A stretch of DNA of 64,000 nt from Vicugna pacos. Taxonomy: Eukaryota; Chordata; Mammalia; Artiodactyla; Camelidae. Every line of letters starts with the position of its first letter. The stretch's first letter is position 1. Below are positions 19,140 to 31,034 of the stretch, in pieces. The stretch covers positions 6,770,501 through 6,834,500 of the forward strand of contig NC_132995.1 of NCBI RefSeq assembly GCF_048564905.1, in the 5' to 3' direction. The translations under genes and the position numbers were made by a program. Below the pieces are notes generated by a model that saw only the letters and a list, made by a program, of their open reading frames with translations, did not search any database and was not told the DNA's origin.

Positions 19140-20855
19140 AAAGCCCTTTTTCTTATGAAAAGTGTCAAATATACAGAAAAGTAGAAAGAATAGTACAGTT
19201 CACACCTACATCTACAGAGAGCATTCAGCAATTTGCCACATTTTGCCACAGCGCTTCTTTGGTCTTACATTTCTATATCTGCTGAACCAGGTGAGTCAGT
19301 TTCAGCCATCTTCGCTCCCCACTCTACACTTCGGTTGTTTCCAACAAGGAAGACATTCTCTGCTGTCAATCCCTTTACCACGCCTAATGAAATTAACGAC
19401 AATTCCTTGATATCTAATCCCCAGTAGAAAGTGGCATTGGAGCGGCTGCCTAAGGCAGGTGAGGAGTGAACCTTGTGGGCGTCCCAGGGAAGAGCATTCC
19501 AAGCCTAGCGAACAGCCAGTGCAAAGGCCCTGAGGCTAGAGGGTGCCTTACATGTTCCAGGAACTTGGAGGAGGCCAGCGTGTCTGGAACAGACAGAGCG
19601 AGGCAGGAGAGCGTGGAATATGAGGGCAGAGTGTAGTCGAGCCAGATCCTTCAGAGCCTTGTAAAATCAATGTGAGCAGTTAAGCTTTTCCAGGAATAAG
19701 CACGGAGCCAAAAAGGAAACTGACCCTCTATAAATGGGAACAGGCGCCCTCTGGTGGCCGCATGAGGGAACCAACAGAGGGAGGCGAGGGCGGAAGCCGG
19801 GAGTTTCCCGAGAGGAGACTGAAGAGCCCAGGTGGGCGGTGATGGCAGCCGAACCAGGGTGGTCACTGGGGGGAGGAGCAAGAAGTGATTGGATTCTGGT
19901 GCATGTTGAAGGTCGGAACAACAGGATTTGCCGATAGACTAGATGTATTGCTTCACACCCCTACCAGCCATGGATGAGAGGACCAAAAGAAATAAAATAG
20001 GACTTCTTTCACTCTACGTTGCTTTGTGAGATTTTTTTTTTCATGCTGTTTTGTGTTACTTCCCTCGTTGAAAAGCGTTCCCTAGCTGGGAATTCTGCAG
20101 CCACTGATTCAACCAATCTGTGGATGGAAAAAATTCGAAAAAAAAAAAAATCCAGAAATTTCCCCAAAGCAAAACTTGGCTGTCAACTATTTACATAGTA
20201 TTTACAGCGTATTTAGAATTATTTACATTGTATTAGGTCTTATAAGTAATCCAGGGATGATTTAAACTCTATGGGAGGATGGGGAAGGGACACATCTCTT
20301 GCAGTAATTACCTCCACGTGTTACCAACCCAGAAGCTTTCAGATTTGGAATAACTTCATATTTACAAAGATAAGTTGCCAACCTAGTACAGAAAGCTCCT
20401 ATACCCTTGGCCCAGTTTCCCTTAATGTAAACACCTTAATAACTACAGTTTATTTGTCAAAAGTAATAAATTAACAGTACAATACTACTAACTCAACTAC
20501 AGGCTTTATTTGAACTTCATCATTTTTTCCACAGTTGTCCTTTTTCTGTTCCAAAATCGATCCAGGATGCCACATTGCATAGAATTGTCACATGTTCTTA
20601 TTTTCCTCCAATTTCTGAGTTTTCAGTTTTTCCTTGTCTTTCATGACCTTGACAGTTTTGAAGAATATTGGCTGAGTGTTTTGTCTTCGCTCCTGAATTT
20701 TAATCTAATATTTTCTCCTGATTAGAATTTATAGCAGTTTTCCTCGTGTGTGTGTGTGTATGCGTGTGTGTGAGAAGGACTTGGGGGGAGACAATATTCT
20801 ACTGCTTAACCCGAATGCTGGTGCTTCATTTGCTTCATAATTACTTCTTTTTATA
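19140..20855. other. Intergenic, mostly unassigned
   Basis: 19140-19430 resembles an old LINE fragment (AAATATACAGAAAAGTAGAA). 19480-19680 holds a phrase seen in old mammalian repeats (GGGAAGAGCATTCCAAGCCT ... GCAAAGGCCCTGAGG). 19730-19940 is GC-richer unique sequence. 20270-20720 is probably old LINE material. A short GT repeat lies near 20746-20771. No gene supported. Confidence 0.4.
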
Positions 20856-20856
20856 T

Positions 20857-21263
20857 TATTATTATTTTAATTGACATTTAGTCAGGTTACAATGTTGTGT
20901 CAATTTCTGGTGTACAGTATAATGTTTCAGTCATCCATATACATACATATATTCCTTTTCATATTCTTTTTCATTACAGGTTAGTATAAGATATTGAATA
21001 TAGTTCCCTGTGCTATATAGAAGAAACCTGTTTATCTATTTTATATATAGTAGTATATTAACTACTGCAAATCTCAGAGTCCCAGTTCATCCCTTCCCAC
21101 TCCCTTATCAGTGTAATTAGACACCATTTGTTTATTTTTGCTCTGATTTCTATTGCCTGGGTAGACTGCCCTAGGACAACATTGCTAAGATTTATGTCAG
21201 AAAATGTTTTGCCTATGTTTTCTTCTAGGAAGTTTACAGTCTCTTGCCTCATGTTTAAGTCCC
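20857..21263 (-). mobile_element. L1 fragment with large internal deletion
   Basis: The reverse complement of an L1 3' UTR (GACATTTAGTCAGGTTACAA ... AGTTCCCTGTGCTATATAGA) is joined at about 21120 to an ORF2 segment far from the 3' end (minus strand, [13 protein letters not shown]). About 1 kb of intervening ORF2 sequence present in the 4.6-6.3 kb copy is absent. Confidence 0.8.
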
Positions 21264-21264
21264 T

Positions 21265-21297
21265 GGGGGAGGGGATAGCTCAGTGGTAGAGCATGTA
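21265..21297 (+). mobile_element. Truncated SINE head
   Basis: Only GGGGATAGCTCAGTGGTAGA and a few more bases of a Vic-1-type SINE remain; it stops before the anticodon region. Confidence 0.75.
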
Positions 21298-21733
21298 ATA
21301 AGAGGTCACTGCAAATCTGATTAAATTAGAGATCCTGAGGTAGGTGGGTATCCTGAGTTATCTGGGCAGGTTCTAAATGTAATCACTTGTATCCTTACAA
21401 GATACAGGCAGAGGGACACTTGATACACACAGAAGAGATGATGATGTGAAGATGGAGCAGAGAGAGATTTGAAGATGCTGGCCTTGAAGACTGGAGTCAT
21501 GTGATCACGAGCCAAGCAATTCAGGTAACCATTAGAAGCTGGGGGAGGTAAGGAGCAGATCCTCCCCGAAGAGCCTCCAGAGGGAGCATTGCCCGGTCCA
21601 TACCTCGATTTCGACCTGGTGATTCTGATTTTGGGCCTCTGTCTCCAGTACTGTGAGAGAATACTGTTTTGTTGTTGTTATTTTAAGGCTCTCAATTCAT
21701 AGTAATTTGGTACAGCAACCTTAGGAACGGAAT
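21298..21733 (+). mobile_element. MLT1-like LTR fossil (ERVL-MaLR)
   Basis: Follows the MLT1-type LTR layout, ending near ACTGTGAGAGAATACTG and GTAATTTGGTACAGCAACC. A solitary, broken and ancient LTR; no internal retroviral part seen. Confidence 0.65.
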
Positions 21734-22477
21734 ACACCATACGCCGAAGTTTTATGTATGTATCATGGAAGAAACCAAAGTTTAAAAATAAACAGCTTTC
21801 TCTTTTCTTTCATTGACAGAAGTAATGTTGACAGTTCCTGTCATAAGGCAAATGGATTTCAACCCCAGTTGAACTTATTCCTGCTGAGTGTTTCAAAATA
21901 AGGATGCTCTCATTTGCAGCCCTGTCTTGCACAGTTAAAGCAGCTGCCTGCTAGCCTGGATTCCAGGAAAGGACAAAAGGAATCAAGCAGGCAGAACATC
22001 TGATATGTCCTTCTTCATCAGTCTGAGGGGCGCATTTTAACATCTCTGAAGTAGAGATAGCCCTTATCACCCATGGGGTCATCTAAGTTTTCGTGGCCTG
22101 TGTGTGTGTGGACATCAAAAGTACTGGCCTCACAGTTTGCTGAGTGGAGATCAGCAGCTTGGGAAAACATCCCAGAAGCAACACTGAAACACACTTTTAA
22201 TGCCCCAGGAAGCAGGGTTCGGGGGAGGATGGAGATGCATAATGAATCAGATGTGTTTAGTGACAAACCCAACCCTAACCCCAGTTTTACACATTTCAGT
22301 GAGAATCTAGTAGAATGAGTGTTGTCACTGAGGGGTGGTGTGGGCTGATGGATTGAGAAAGTTCTCCCCTAAAAGGTGACACTTGAATGGGGTCATGATG
22401 GAGAGGAATTCTCCAGGCAGAGGACTGTTGGTGGCGGAGAAGGTAAACTGACCCTCAAGAATTTGTATTCCCCTTCC

Positions 22478-22525
22478 TTTTATTTATTTATATTTATTTA
22501 TTTGGAAGAGGAGGTAATTAAACAT

Positions 22526-22569
<44 letters not shown>

Positions 22570-22650
22570 TGGCGGTCCTGGGGATTGAACCCAGGACCTG
22601 GTGCATGCCAAGTACATGCTCTACCACTGAGCTCTACCCTCCCTCCTTCC
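22478..22650 (-). mobile_element. Vic-1-type SINE with expanded TTTA tail
   Basis: A tail of about 11 uninterrupted TTTA units (22524-22568), then GGGATTGAACCCAGGACCTG and CTCTACCACTGAGCTCTACC. The long pure tetranucleotide run suggests length polymorphism. Confidence 0.92.
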
Positions 22651-22935
22651 CCTTCCTTAATGTCCATGGAAAGACTACATTTCCCAGCCTTCCTTGCATG
22701 AGAGTGGGGTCATGTGACTGGTTCTGGACAATGAAATACAGGCAAGAGAGCTCTGCTTCACCTCCAGGTCTGGTTCATAAAAATCTCCCCATGTGTCCAT
22801 CTTTCCCTTCTCACCTGCTGATTTAATGTGGATGCTAGTGCATTAGTTATCTATTTTTTTTTGAATCCCAAAAGGGAATTTATTGGCTCTCAAAAGTGAG
22901 AAATCTAGGCATATGCTACAACATGGATGAATCTT

Positions 22936-23125
22936 TTTTTTAAACTGAAGTATAGATGATTTATAATATTATGTTAGTTTCTGGTGTACAGCATAGTGAT
23001 TCAGTTTTACGTATGTGTTATACATATACTTTTTCATATTCTTTTTATTATAGATTCTTACAAGCTATTAATATAGTTCCCTGTGCTATACAGTAGGACC
23101 TTATTATCTTTGTATATAGTAGTTT
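22936..23125 (-). mobile_element. Artiodactyl-type L1 3' end
   Basis: TTTAAACTGAAGTATAGATG through AGTTCCCTGTGCTATACAG, the same layout as at 6444-6635. Confidence 0.75.
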
Positions 23126-23126
23126 G

Positions 23127-23745
23127 TGTCATTAATTATATATTGCTGTGTAACATGTTGCCCCCCAAATTCCTCACAGCTCAAAATAACATACATTTAT
23201 TATGTCACATAGTTTCTGAAGGTCAGGAATTGAGAACAGCTTCAGCTGGGTGGTTTTGACTCAGGCCTTCCCATGAGGGTTCAGTCACACTGTTAGCCAG
23301 GGCTGCAGTCATCTGAAGGTTCCGCTGGGGCTAGAGGAGTCCGCTCCACTCCCATGGCTGTTGGCTGGAGGCCTCAGTTCTTCTCTGTCTGATGGCATCT
23401 CCATAGGCTGTTTGGCTGCAGCAGCTGACTTCCCCCAGAGCAAGTGACGAGAACTCGAGAAAGAGCCCAAGATGGAAGCCATGGTCTTTATAACCCAGTC
23501 TCAGAAGTGATACCCCATCACCTCTGTCACTGGCTATTGGTCACATGGACCAACTCTAGTACATTGTGGGAGGGGACTAGCCCGCATGTGGCTATCAAGA
23601 AGTGGGATGACTGGGGTCCATTTTGGAGCTTGGTTGCTATAGCCAGGGAGACCTGGGGAAATGCACGTGAAGGCAACTCCCCGCATCACCCTGGTTTCCT
23701 GCCCCTCTTCTCTCTGCTGATTGAACTTTACATGAACAAGAAGTA
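23127..23745. mobile_element. Ancient interspersed repeat, family not named
   Basis: TATTGCTGTGTAACATGTTG, then ATTTATTATGTCACATAGTT and GCAGTCATCTGAAGGTTC follow a layout common to one old mammalian repeat family. The right window edge (about 63895-64000) starts the same way. I do not assign a class. Confidence 0.45.
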
Positions 23746-23848
23746 AAAATCAGTTGTCCGCTATCTCAGAGCTCATCTGCCTCAGTGACTACTGTTGCTT
23801 TCACTAATTACAGGGACCCATTGCTAAAGGCACAAGGTGTGGAAGCTT

Positions 23849-23998
23849 ATTTATTTATTTATTTGCCTTTTTTTTGGTGTGTGTGTGGGGTGATTAGGCT
23901 TGTTTAGCTAGTTATTTTAATGGAGGTTCTGGGGATTGAACCCAGGACCTTGTGCATGCTAAGCATGTGCTCTACCACTGAGCTACACCCTCCTCCCA
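23849..23998 (-). mobile_element. Vic-1-type SINE
   Basis: A TTTA-rich tail, then GGGATTGAACCCAGGACCTT and CTCTACCACTGAGCTACACC. Confidence 0.92.
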
Positions 23999-24078
23999 GG
24001 ATGCAGAAGTTTAAACAGAACAGAGCACTTTATGACTTTACTGTGTGAGTATATAACTTTGAATTAAAAAAATAAAAA

Positions 24079-24215
24079 TGGGGGAAGGGTATAGCTCAGT
24101 TGGAGTGAATGCTCAGCATGCATGAGGTCCTGGCTTCCATCCCCAGCACCGCCATTAGAAAAAATAATGATAAAACAAAACCTATATGAAAAAAGAGGGA
24201 ATAAAGTAAACCCCA
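24079..24215 (+). mobile_element. Vic-1-type SINE
   Basis: GGGGGAAGGGTATAGCTCAG, then ATGAGGTCCTGGCTTCCATC and an A-rich tail. The sequence after it (to about 24440) may be old LINE. Confidence 0.88.
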
Positions 24216-24899
24216 TCCACCTAATAGAAGAAAGGAACAGAAAAAATAATACACTGAATACACTCCAAATGGATCAGATTTCAATGTAAAACAGGAAACG
24301 AAAAAGAATGAAAAGTAAACACTGCAAAATTCTTTTATAACCTGGGTGTGTAGAAAACCTTTGAATTATGATTCAAAATCCAGAAGCTGTAAAAGAAAAC
24401 ACTGACATGTTTAAATGCATGAAATAGGAGCAGATGTTCTTCCTCTTCTTCTTCCTTTTCTTCCTGAGCAATACAGTCCTAAGGCCCTCGTGTGAAGCCG
24501 GCAGGGCCAGCGTGGGGTGGGGACAGTGGCCCAGAATGGCGTGTCGGGATCTTAGGGTTGGTAATGAGGGCCTCTACCCCTAGAGCAACTCAGCAGAGTG
24601 GGGGTGTCCAAGTGGGGGGCATAAGACGTTTGTGCTGGAAGAGGGGGCCTATTGGCTTGGGGAGCGAAAACCCCAGCTGGGGGATGAGAGTGTGGGTGGG
24701 GGTGAGGTCACATACAGGGGAATTGATCAAGTAAGTAAATTAAGGAAAACGGAAGTCAGATTTCTCATTGCCACGGAAGGAGGGGGTACATATGGAAAGG
24801 GAGAAAACTCGAGGTGTTGGACTTGGGTATATCATTGTAAATACATGGTTTTCAATATACTTAAACAGACATGGAAATGCACAAGTGTACATTCACCTA

Positions 24900-25050
24900 C
24901 TATCCATATATGTGTGTATGTGTATGTCTAATATATAGATGTATGTATGTATGCACATGTATAAACATAATACACACACAACATATAATATATACATTGT
25001 ATGTGCCTATGTAATATACAATGTGAGCTCTATCTATAACTACACCTATA
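24900..25050. repeat. TATG/ACAC-rich microsatellite region
   Basis: Alternating purine-pyrimidine words (ATGTGTGTATGTGTATG, ATACACACACAACATAT) over about 150 bp. Confidence 0.75.
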
Positions 25051-25129
25051 CCCATGTGTGCATCATCTATAAAATCTGTTCACTGGGAAGACCTGTGAGC
25101 AGAAACACCCCAAAGAACCAGGGAGTCAG

Positions 25130-25940
25130 TCCCCTTAGGGTTCATTTTCCATTTTTTCTTTGTCTGATAATGTTTTTATTTTGTCCTAATTTTTTGAAGG
25201 TGGTGTGGCTTCCACTCAAGTCTGAATTTACAGTTATTTCCTCTCGGCTCATTGGAGATACTGTACCACTGAGTTCTAGCTTCCATTGTTGCTGTTAACA
25301 AGTTGATTGTCAGTCGAATTGTCTGTCCTTTGTAGGCAAGTTTTCCACCCCCTGGCTTTTTAAGTGTGGCGTCTCTGTGTCTGGTGTTCTGCAGATTCAC
25401 TAGAATACATCTAGGTATGCATTACTTTTATCCTTTGACATATTCTGCTTCCTACATCTGAGAAATCCTTCTTTCATCAATTTTTGAAGTGCTCAGCCAT
25501 TATCTTCTCGAAGCTTACTTCTCCGTTCATCTCTACATTTTCTTCTAGAAGCTTATTGGACATTTTAATTCTATCTTCCACATCTCTTATTTTTTCCTTC
25601 AATTTTCCATCAACTTGCCTCTCAGTGGTGCCTTCTGCATTTACACTGAGCTCCACCTTTCATTTCATGAACTCTCCCTTTTGCTGTTTCTAATCCACTG
25701 TTTGACTCTTCCGAGTTTTTCATCTCAGTGACGGTTTCATTTCTTTGTATATTTCATTCCTGCTACAAGTTCTACTTTGTTCTTTTCTAATCTTGCCTGA
25801 TCTTTTAATAACGCCTTGGTTTTTCTCATTTCTAATCCTTAAAGGAAAAGGCTTCAGACATTTGAACATGTTCATGTTATAGTTGTTAATGTTGTAGATC
25901 TTAAGTATTATTAGAAACACAAGCAGTGATTTCAAAATTG
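25130..25940 (-). mobile_element. Probable old LINE (L1/HAL1-like) fragment
   Basis: Phrases such as TTGTCAGTCGAATTGTCTGT, GTGTCTGGTGTTCTGCAG and CTCAGCCATTATCTTCTCGA resemble the antisense of old L1-class elements. Exact family not assigned. Confidence 0.45.
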
Positions 25941-25954
25941 ACCAAAGGCTTTCA

Positions 25955-27455
25955 ACAGAATTGAAACCTAGACCAGGTGTCTAGGTCTGCAGAGGAAAAC
26001 AGAAACCACTCCAGGTATTTAAAATACAGGGAGCTTATTAAAGGGAATTGGTTACACATGTGCCGGGAGTCTGGCTGAGCAAGTCATGATTCCTGAGGTA
26101 GCAGAGACAGTAATTATCAGAAGCAGCTCGAACGCCTGGGGCCACAGGAGTTTGGAGGAATGGTCTCTCGGGGTAGAACTCAGACCTCTGGGGAGGGGGC
26201 TCCAGGCATCTGGTGTTCTGACTTCCAAGAGGGCATGGCCAATGGGGGACAGTACCTCTGTCCATGGAGGCTGGAGATCTTGCCAAGTCTGTACAGCTAG
26301 CTGGTGCTAGAAGTGCCAAAAGTAACTGGCAGCTGGAGCCATTGTTGCCTGTGGCTGTGGGAAGATGCAGACCGGAGCTGGAGGTGGGAAAGCAGTCCCT
26401 TGGCTCCTTCTCCTGCCTCCCAGTCTCCTGCTGGGTCCTCCCTGCCACTCTGGTCAGTTGTCAAAAAGGGTCACAGGCTTGGAAGGTGAGAGTTATACTA
26501 AAGAGACAGCAGCACAGCCTCACCAGAATAAGCAGGGGGAATACAGGCCCAACCTGGGTGTAAAATAAAGAGGAAACACTGTACACATTTAACGGGGAAG
26601 GCTCCAAACAAACAGCTGCTAAATAATCTCACCTCTCAGCCTTTTAAAATGACATGACTCCTAGAACCTGTTCTTCAAGCTGTACTACAAAGATATGATA
26701 CTCTGAACAAACAGCTGTGGGAAATAACTCAGGATCACCCAAGTCAGTTTCCTAACTCATGTGGTCACGTGGTCACAACTAAATCTAATTGTCCTGGAAA
26801 ACTCAAGCTTGGTGAGAATCAACTTGGAAGGAACCCCAGACCTGAATCTTCAACCATCAAACCTGTCAAACTGTTAACTCAGCTGGTAAATGAGCAAAGC
26901 CTAACTCTCTTCTTTTAAGAAACTCTCTTCTCTTAAGAAAAATCACAGGTAAGGGGAGGTATCAAGCTTGTTGAACCAAAATCTTTGATCAGAATAGAGG
27001 CATTGAAGAAGTCCATTTATATCCATGATGCTGGCCCTTTTGTAACCAGTTTAATGTAAGGAAACTGATCAACGTGATAATTACTGTCCTATTTGTCTGT
27101 CCTTGAAGGTATTTAATGCATTCGCAAGAATCTGTATATTGGACTTGTGAAAAATATAATCAAGATTGTATCACTTTTTTCTCCCTTCTCGTCAAGGTCC
27201 CTAACTCGTTTAAGGGAATCTGAAATCCCAGATTTGTAAGTTTGTTGATTAAATTTGTAAACAATGTTCAAATGTTTTGGGAAATCTATTATTATGAAAC
27301 TCACGGCTTGCTATTTTTAGCAGTCGAAGTAGTCAGTGAATGTTTAGAGGAAAGTTGATTGTTTGAAAAGTAATTAATCATTACCAAAAAACCAAATAGC
27401 TGTGAATATTTGTGCCCAGATGCAAAAGCTCTTCTGACAGTGAAAGATCTCATCA
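25955..27455. other. Intergenic, unassigned
   Basis: 25955-26570 begins with TTTAAAATACAGGGAGCTTATTAA-like sequence and reads like a worn interspersed repeat of unknown class. The open frames on both strands there are not gene-like. 26570-27455 is AT-rich with nothing recognised. Confidence 0.35.
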
Positions 27456-27462
27456 TGGGTGG

Positions 27463-27597
27463 GGGGAGGGTATAGCTTAGTGGTAGAGTGTGTGCTTAGC
27501 ATGCATGAGGTCTTGGGTTCAATCCTCAGTACCTCCTCTAAAAATCAATCAATCACTAATTACCTCCCCCCAAAACAAACAAAAATAAACAAAATTG
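27463..27597 (+). mobile_element. Vic-1-type SINE
   Basis: GGGGAGGGTATAGCTTAGTG, then TGAGGTCTTGGGTTCAATCC and a tail with AATTACCTCCCCCCAAAAC. Confidence 0.93.
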
Positions 27598-28200
27598 GCA
27601 GAAGCAAACTAAATGTTCATTGATAGGTGAATGACACAGTGTGGTCTATTCACACAATGGAATATTATTCAGCCTCAAAACGGAAGGAAATTCTGACACC
27701 TACTATAACACGGATGAACCTTGAAAACATTTTGCTAAGTGAAGGAAGCCCGTCAGAAAAGGACAAGTACTGTATGATTCCACTTATATGGAAGTAGTGA
27801 AATTTATAGAAATAGGAAGTAGAATAGTAGTCGGCAGGGGCTGGGAGGAGGAGGGAATGGGGATTCATTGTTTGATGTGTACATCTTGTTTTGCAAGATG
27901 AAAAAGTTCTAGGGATTGGTCGCACCATAATGTGAATATACTCAATATTACTAAACTGTACACTTGAAAATGGCTCAGATGGCATTTTTGTTTTGTTTTG
28001 TTTTTTGAGTAAAGGTAGATTTATTCAGAGAGATACTTTGAAAGGCAAGAGAAAGGCCACGAGGTGTGGGGGTTGGGTGCTCAGATTAAAAGTAGGTACA
28101 CAGTCCATAGACAGAGTGCGGGCCGTCTCCAAAGAGAGAGAGAGAGGTGGCCTCAGATGGCAAGTTTCATGTTGTATGTATTTGATAATTTTTAAAAGAG
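27598..28200 (+). mobile_element. Old L1 3' end, split by a short retroposed copy
   Basis: A sense L1 3' end (AATGGAATATTATTCAGCC ... ACTAAACTGTACACTTGAAA) is interrupted at 27985-28151 and resumes with AAGTTTCATGTTGTATG. Confidence 0.85.
27985..28151 (-). mobile_element. Retroposed 167-bp sequence of unknown source
   Basis: Flanked by CTCAGATGGCA at 27974-27984 and 28152-28162. Read on the minus strand it begins after the duplication with a CT run and CTTTGGAGACGGCCC, and has AATAAA near its end followed by a poly(A) tail with CAAAA interruptions. These are the marks of an L1-mobilised polyadenylated RNA. The body loosely resembles the end region of an LTR transcript, but I cannot name the source. 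It looks whole at its ends. Confidence 0.7.
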
Positions 28201-28259
28201 ATCTTGAACAATAATTTTCCTCTGACATTTCTACACCTCAAGGTATTGTGAGGCAGGGC

Positions 28260-28655
28260 GGGGCAAGAAAACATAAAATTGACCATTTTAACTACTTAAA
28301 AGTTTTTTTAAAATCTTTTTTTGAGTGGGGGAAGATAATTGTGTTCATTTATTAATGGAGGTACTGAGGATTAAACCCAGGACGTCATGCATGCTAGGAA
28401 TGCACTCTACCACTGAGCTATACCCTCTTCCCTGTTTTGGCTACTTATAAGTGTTCAGTTCAGTGGCATTAAGTGCATTCACATCGTTATGCAACCATCC
28501 CCACCGTCCATCCCCAGAACTTTTTCATCACCTCGCTCTGGGACTCTGTACCCATTAAACAACAACTTCCCATCCCCCACCCCTTCCCCTGGCCACCACC
28601 ATCCTACTTTCTATTTCTACGAATTTGCCTATTCAAAGTACCTCTTGTCAGTGGA
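28260..28655 (-). mobile_element. Old L1 3' fragment, split by a SINE
   Basis: AATTGACCATTTTAACTACT before the SINE, and CAGTGGCATTAAGTGCATTC, CTGTACCCATTAAACAACAA and GCCTATTC after it, match the reverse complement of an old L1 3' region. A CTTT/CTCT-rich tract follows at about 28675-28705. Confidence 0.75.
28326..28434 (-). mobile_element. Vic-1-type SINE
   Basis: GGATTAAACCCAGGACGTC and CTCTACCACTGAGCTATACC. CTACTTAAAAGT before it and CTACTTATAAGT after it are a likely diverged target duplication. Confidence 0.88.
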
Positions 28656-28904
28656 ATCCTACCTATCTATCCTTTTCTCTCTCTCTCTTTCTTTCTTTCT
28701 TTTAGGGATAGAGTAGGGGAGAGGATGGGAGATTTCTCTTTTTTCTTAGAAGCTCATCAATGCATTTAGAAGGATGTTTGGAAAGAGGCATGAGAGCAGT
28801 AGGTGATGTAGCATGGATTTTTTGAGGGGTAGGAGTAACCTTTACCTGAGACAATTTTGAACTTACAGAAAGTTTCAAGACTCACACAAAGAGCAAGATA
28901 GGGT

Positions 28905-29096
28905 AGGGGAGTTAGAGGTACAAACGACTATATATGAAATAAATAGAGCTACAAGGATTCACAGGGAAGACAGCCAATATTTCATAACTCCAAATGGAAT
29001 ATATCCTTTCAAAATTGTGAATCACTATGTTGTAACCTGAAACTTATTTAATATCGTATATCAACTATACCTCAATTTAAAAAAAAGAGACTTGGA
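28905..29096 (+). mobile_element. L1 3' end
   Basis: GAATCACTATGTTGTAACCT ... ATCAACTATACCTCAATTT and an A tail, the usual sense 3' end of artiodactyl L1. The same words recur at 30145-30530. Confidence 0.75.
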
Positions 29097-29284
29097 CAAA
29101 AAACTTCGTATCTTTTACCTAGACTTCCTTGTTTTCATTATTCCCGCCCCCTTTTGCTTTCTCATTCACTCTGTCTACATATTACTATGTGTTTACCTTT
29201 CCAGAAACATTTGAGAAAACATTGGAGACTCCATGTCCCTTTGTCCCTAAATACTTCAATGTGTATTTGCTAAGAACAAGGACT

Positions 29285-29418
29285 TTTTTTTTTTTGGAGG
29301 GGTGGGGGAGGTAACTAGGTTAATTTATTTATTTAATGGAAATACTCGGGTTCGAACTCATGACCTCATGCATGCTAAGCGCAAGGCACATGCTCTACCA
29401 CTGAGCTATACCCGCTCT
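29285..29418 (-). mobile_element. Vic-1-type SINE
   Basis: A T run, then GGGTTCGAACTCATGACCTC and CTCTACCACTGAGCTATACC. AAGGAC on both sides is a possible short target duplication. Confidence 0.9.
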
Positions 29419-29424
29419 CCTAAG

Positions 29425-30140
29425 GACATTCTTTTTAATAACCACAGTACAATGATCAAAACCAGAAAATTTAACACAGACAAATTGCTGCTATCTGACG
29501 TACAGAACTCATTCAAATTTCATCAAGCGTCTTGCTAAAGTCCACGGTATCGCCTGGATTGCTCAACGAAGTGCATCTACTGGTGCCGCGGACCTCTGGT
29601 CTCCTGTGAATATAAACAGTTCTCCCATCTTTCTTTTGACCTTGACATTTTCAAAGAGTCGAGGCCAGTTGTTTTGCAGACTGTCCCTCGATTGGAATTT
29701 GTTTGACGTTGCCTCGTGATTAGATTCGGGTTAGGCAGCACAGTCTCACAGTCTTCTCAAATTCCACTCCCCAGCTCCCAAACAAACCGAGATAGGGCAC
29801 GTAGGAAAAGCTCACAAACAACACCTTCCGCAAAACCGGCTGACAAGGGAGCCCCGCAAACCCTGACATATGAGAGTGAGCGGGGCCGAACCAGTACTGG
29901 TGCGGGAAGAGAAGGAAACTAGCAAAAGTGCTTTGAAGGTTGGAAATTTCCCACCCGTCCTCACGGCTGGGGACTTGGTGAGAGAATGTGACACCAGCAG
30001 CAGTCAAATCTTTGTGTGTGTGTGAAGTCTCACAGCCTCTAATTAGTCGGTGGGTATAGGAGGCTATGGGAAATTTGGAAGATGCGGAGAGAGATCTCAG
30101 AATTCCTCAACAGAATCTCTCTTTTGGAAGAACAAAACTC
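29425..30140. other. Old LINE-like stretch then unassigned sequence
   Basis: 29425-29745 (for example GAGGCCAGTTGTTTTGCAGA ... GTGATTAGATTCGGGTTAGG) resembles the antisense of an old L1-class repeat. 29750-30140 is unassigned and shows no gene. Confidence 0.4.
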
Positions 30141-30144
30141 CATA

Positions 30145-30530
30145 TTTAAAAAAAAATATGTTATTGAAATATATTTGAGACTCAGAGGTGCAAAATACTA
30201 GGTATAAAATAAGCCTCAAGGGTATATAATACAACAAGGGAAATAGAACAGACTTTTATAGTAACTATAGATGGAATATAACCTTTAAAAATTGTGAATC
30301 ACTATATTATATACCTGAAGCTTATATAATATATATAATATGGTGTATCAACTGTAATTCAACAGCAAGGACCTATATAATGCAGGAAACTGTACTTAGT
30401 ATCTTGTAATACCTATAATGGAAAAGAACCTGAAAAAGAATAAATATACATATATGTATAACTGAATCACTGCTGTGCAGCCGGAACACTGTAAATCAAC
30501 TATGCTTCAATAAAAAATGAAAAAAAAATA
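30145..30530 (+). mobile_element. L1 3' end (artiodactyl type)
   Basis: Contains TTGTGAATCACTATATTATA and, at the end, GTATAACTGAATCACTGCTG and GTAAATCAACTATGCTTCAA with an A tail. It probably comprises two overlapping 3' ends. Confidence 0.8.
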
Positions 30531-31034
30531 CAGTATAGTAGAATAAAAGTTTTTTGTCAAAAAAAGAAATACATTTGACAGATGACGTTGTGTAAATGTA
30601 AGGGCTACAACACGTTAATTTCACACACGTATCTTGTAATAGGATTGCATTGTGGTGATAATTACCTCTATCACATTACATGATAATCTTTTCTTTTTAG
30701 TGGTTGGACAAAGCTCCTTTCTTATGAAAACTAAAGAAAGCAAAACCCAGAATGAATTTGGCGGGAATTCCAGGGGCAAAGGAGAGAGATTGTTCAAGTC
30801 CTGGTGGGGGAAGAAACAGAGGAGGCAGGTCTTCCTCTGAAATATTGCAGAGGTGGCTATGCTGAGAGGTTATATGTTTTCACACTGTATGGAAACAGCA
30901 AAGAATGAACTCTGAGAATGGGGAGGCTAGGAAAGAGATCGTGCCTCACCGCACTTCCTGCCAAGAAAATTCCTAAATGTACTTACTTGTGAACAAGAGA
31001 AGAAGTACAGGAACTTCACGTAGAGATGTGTCCT

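Noticed and set aside
26038-26448. 136-codon antisense frame in the intergenic gap
   Set aside because: Lies in a worn repeat-like segment; no splice context, no family recognised.
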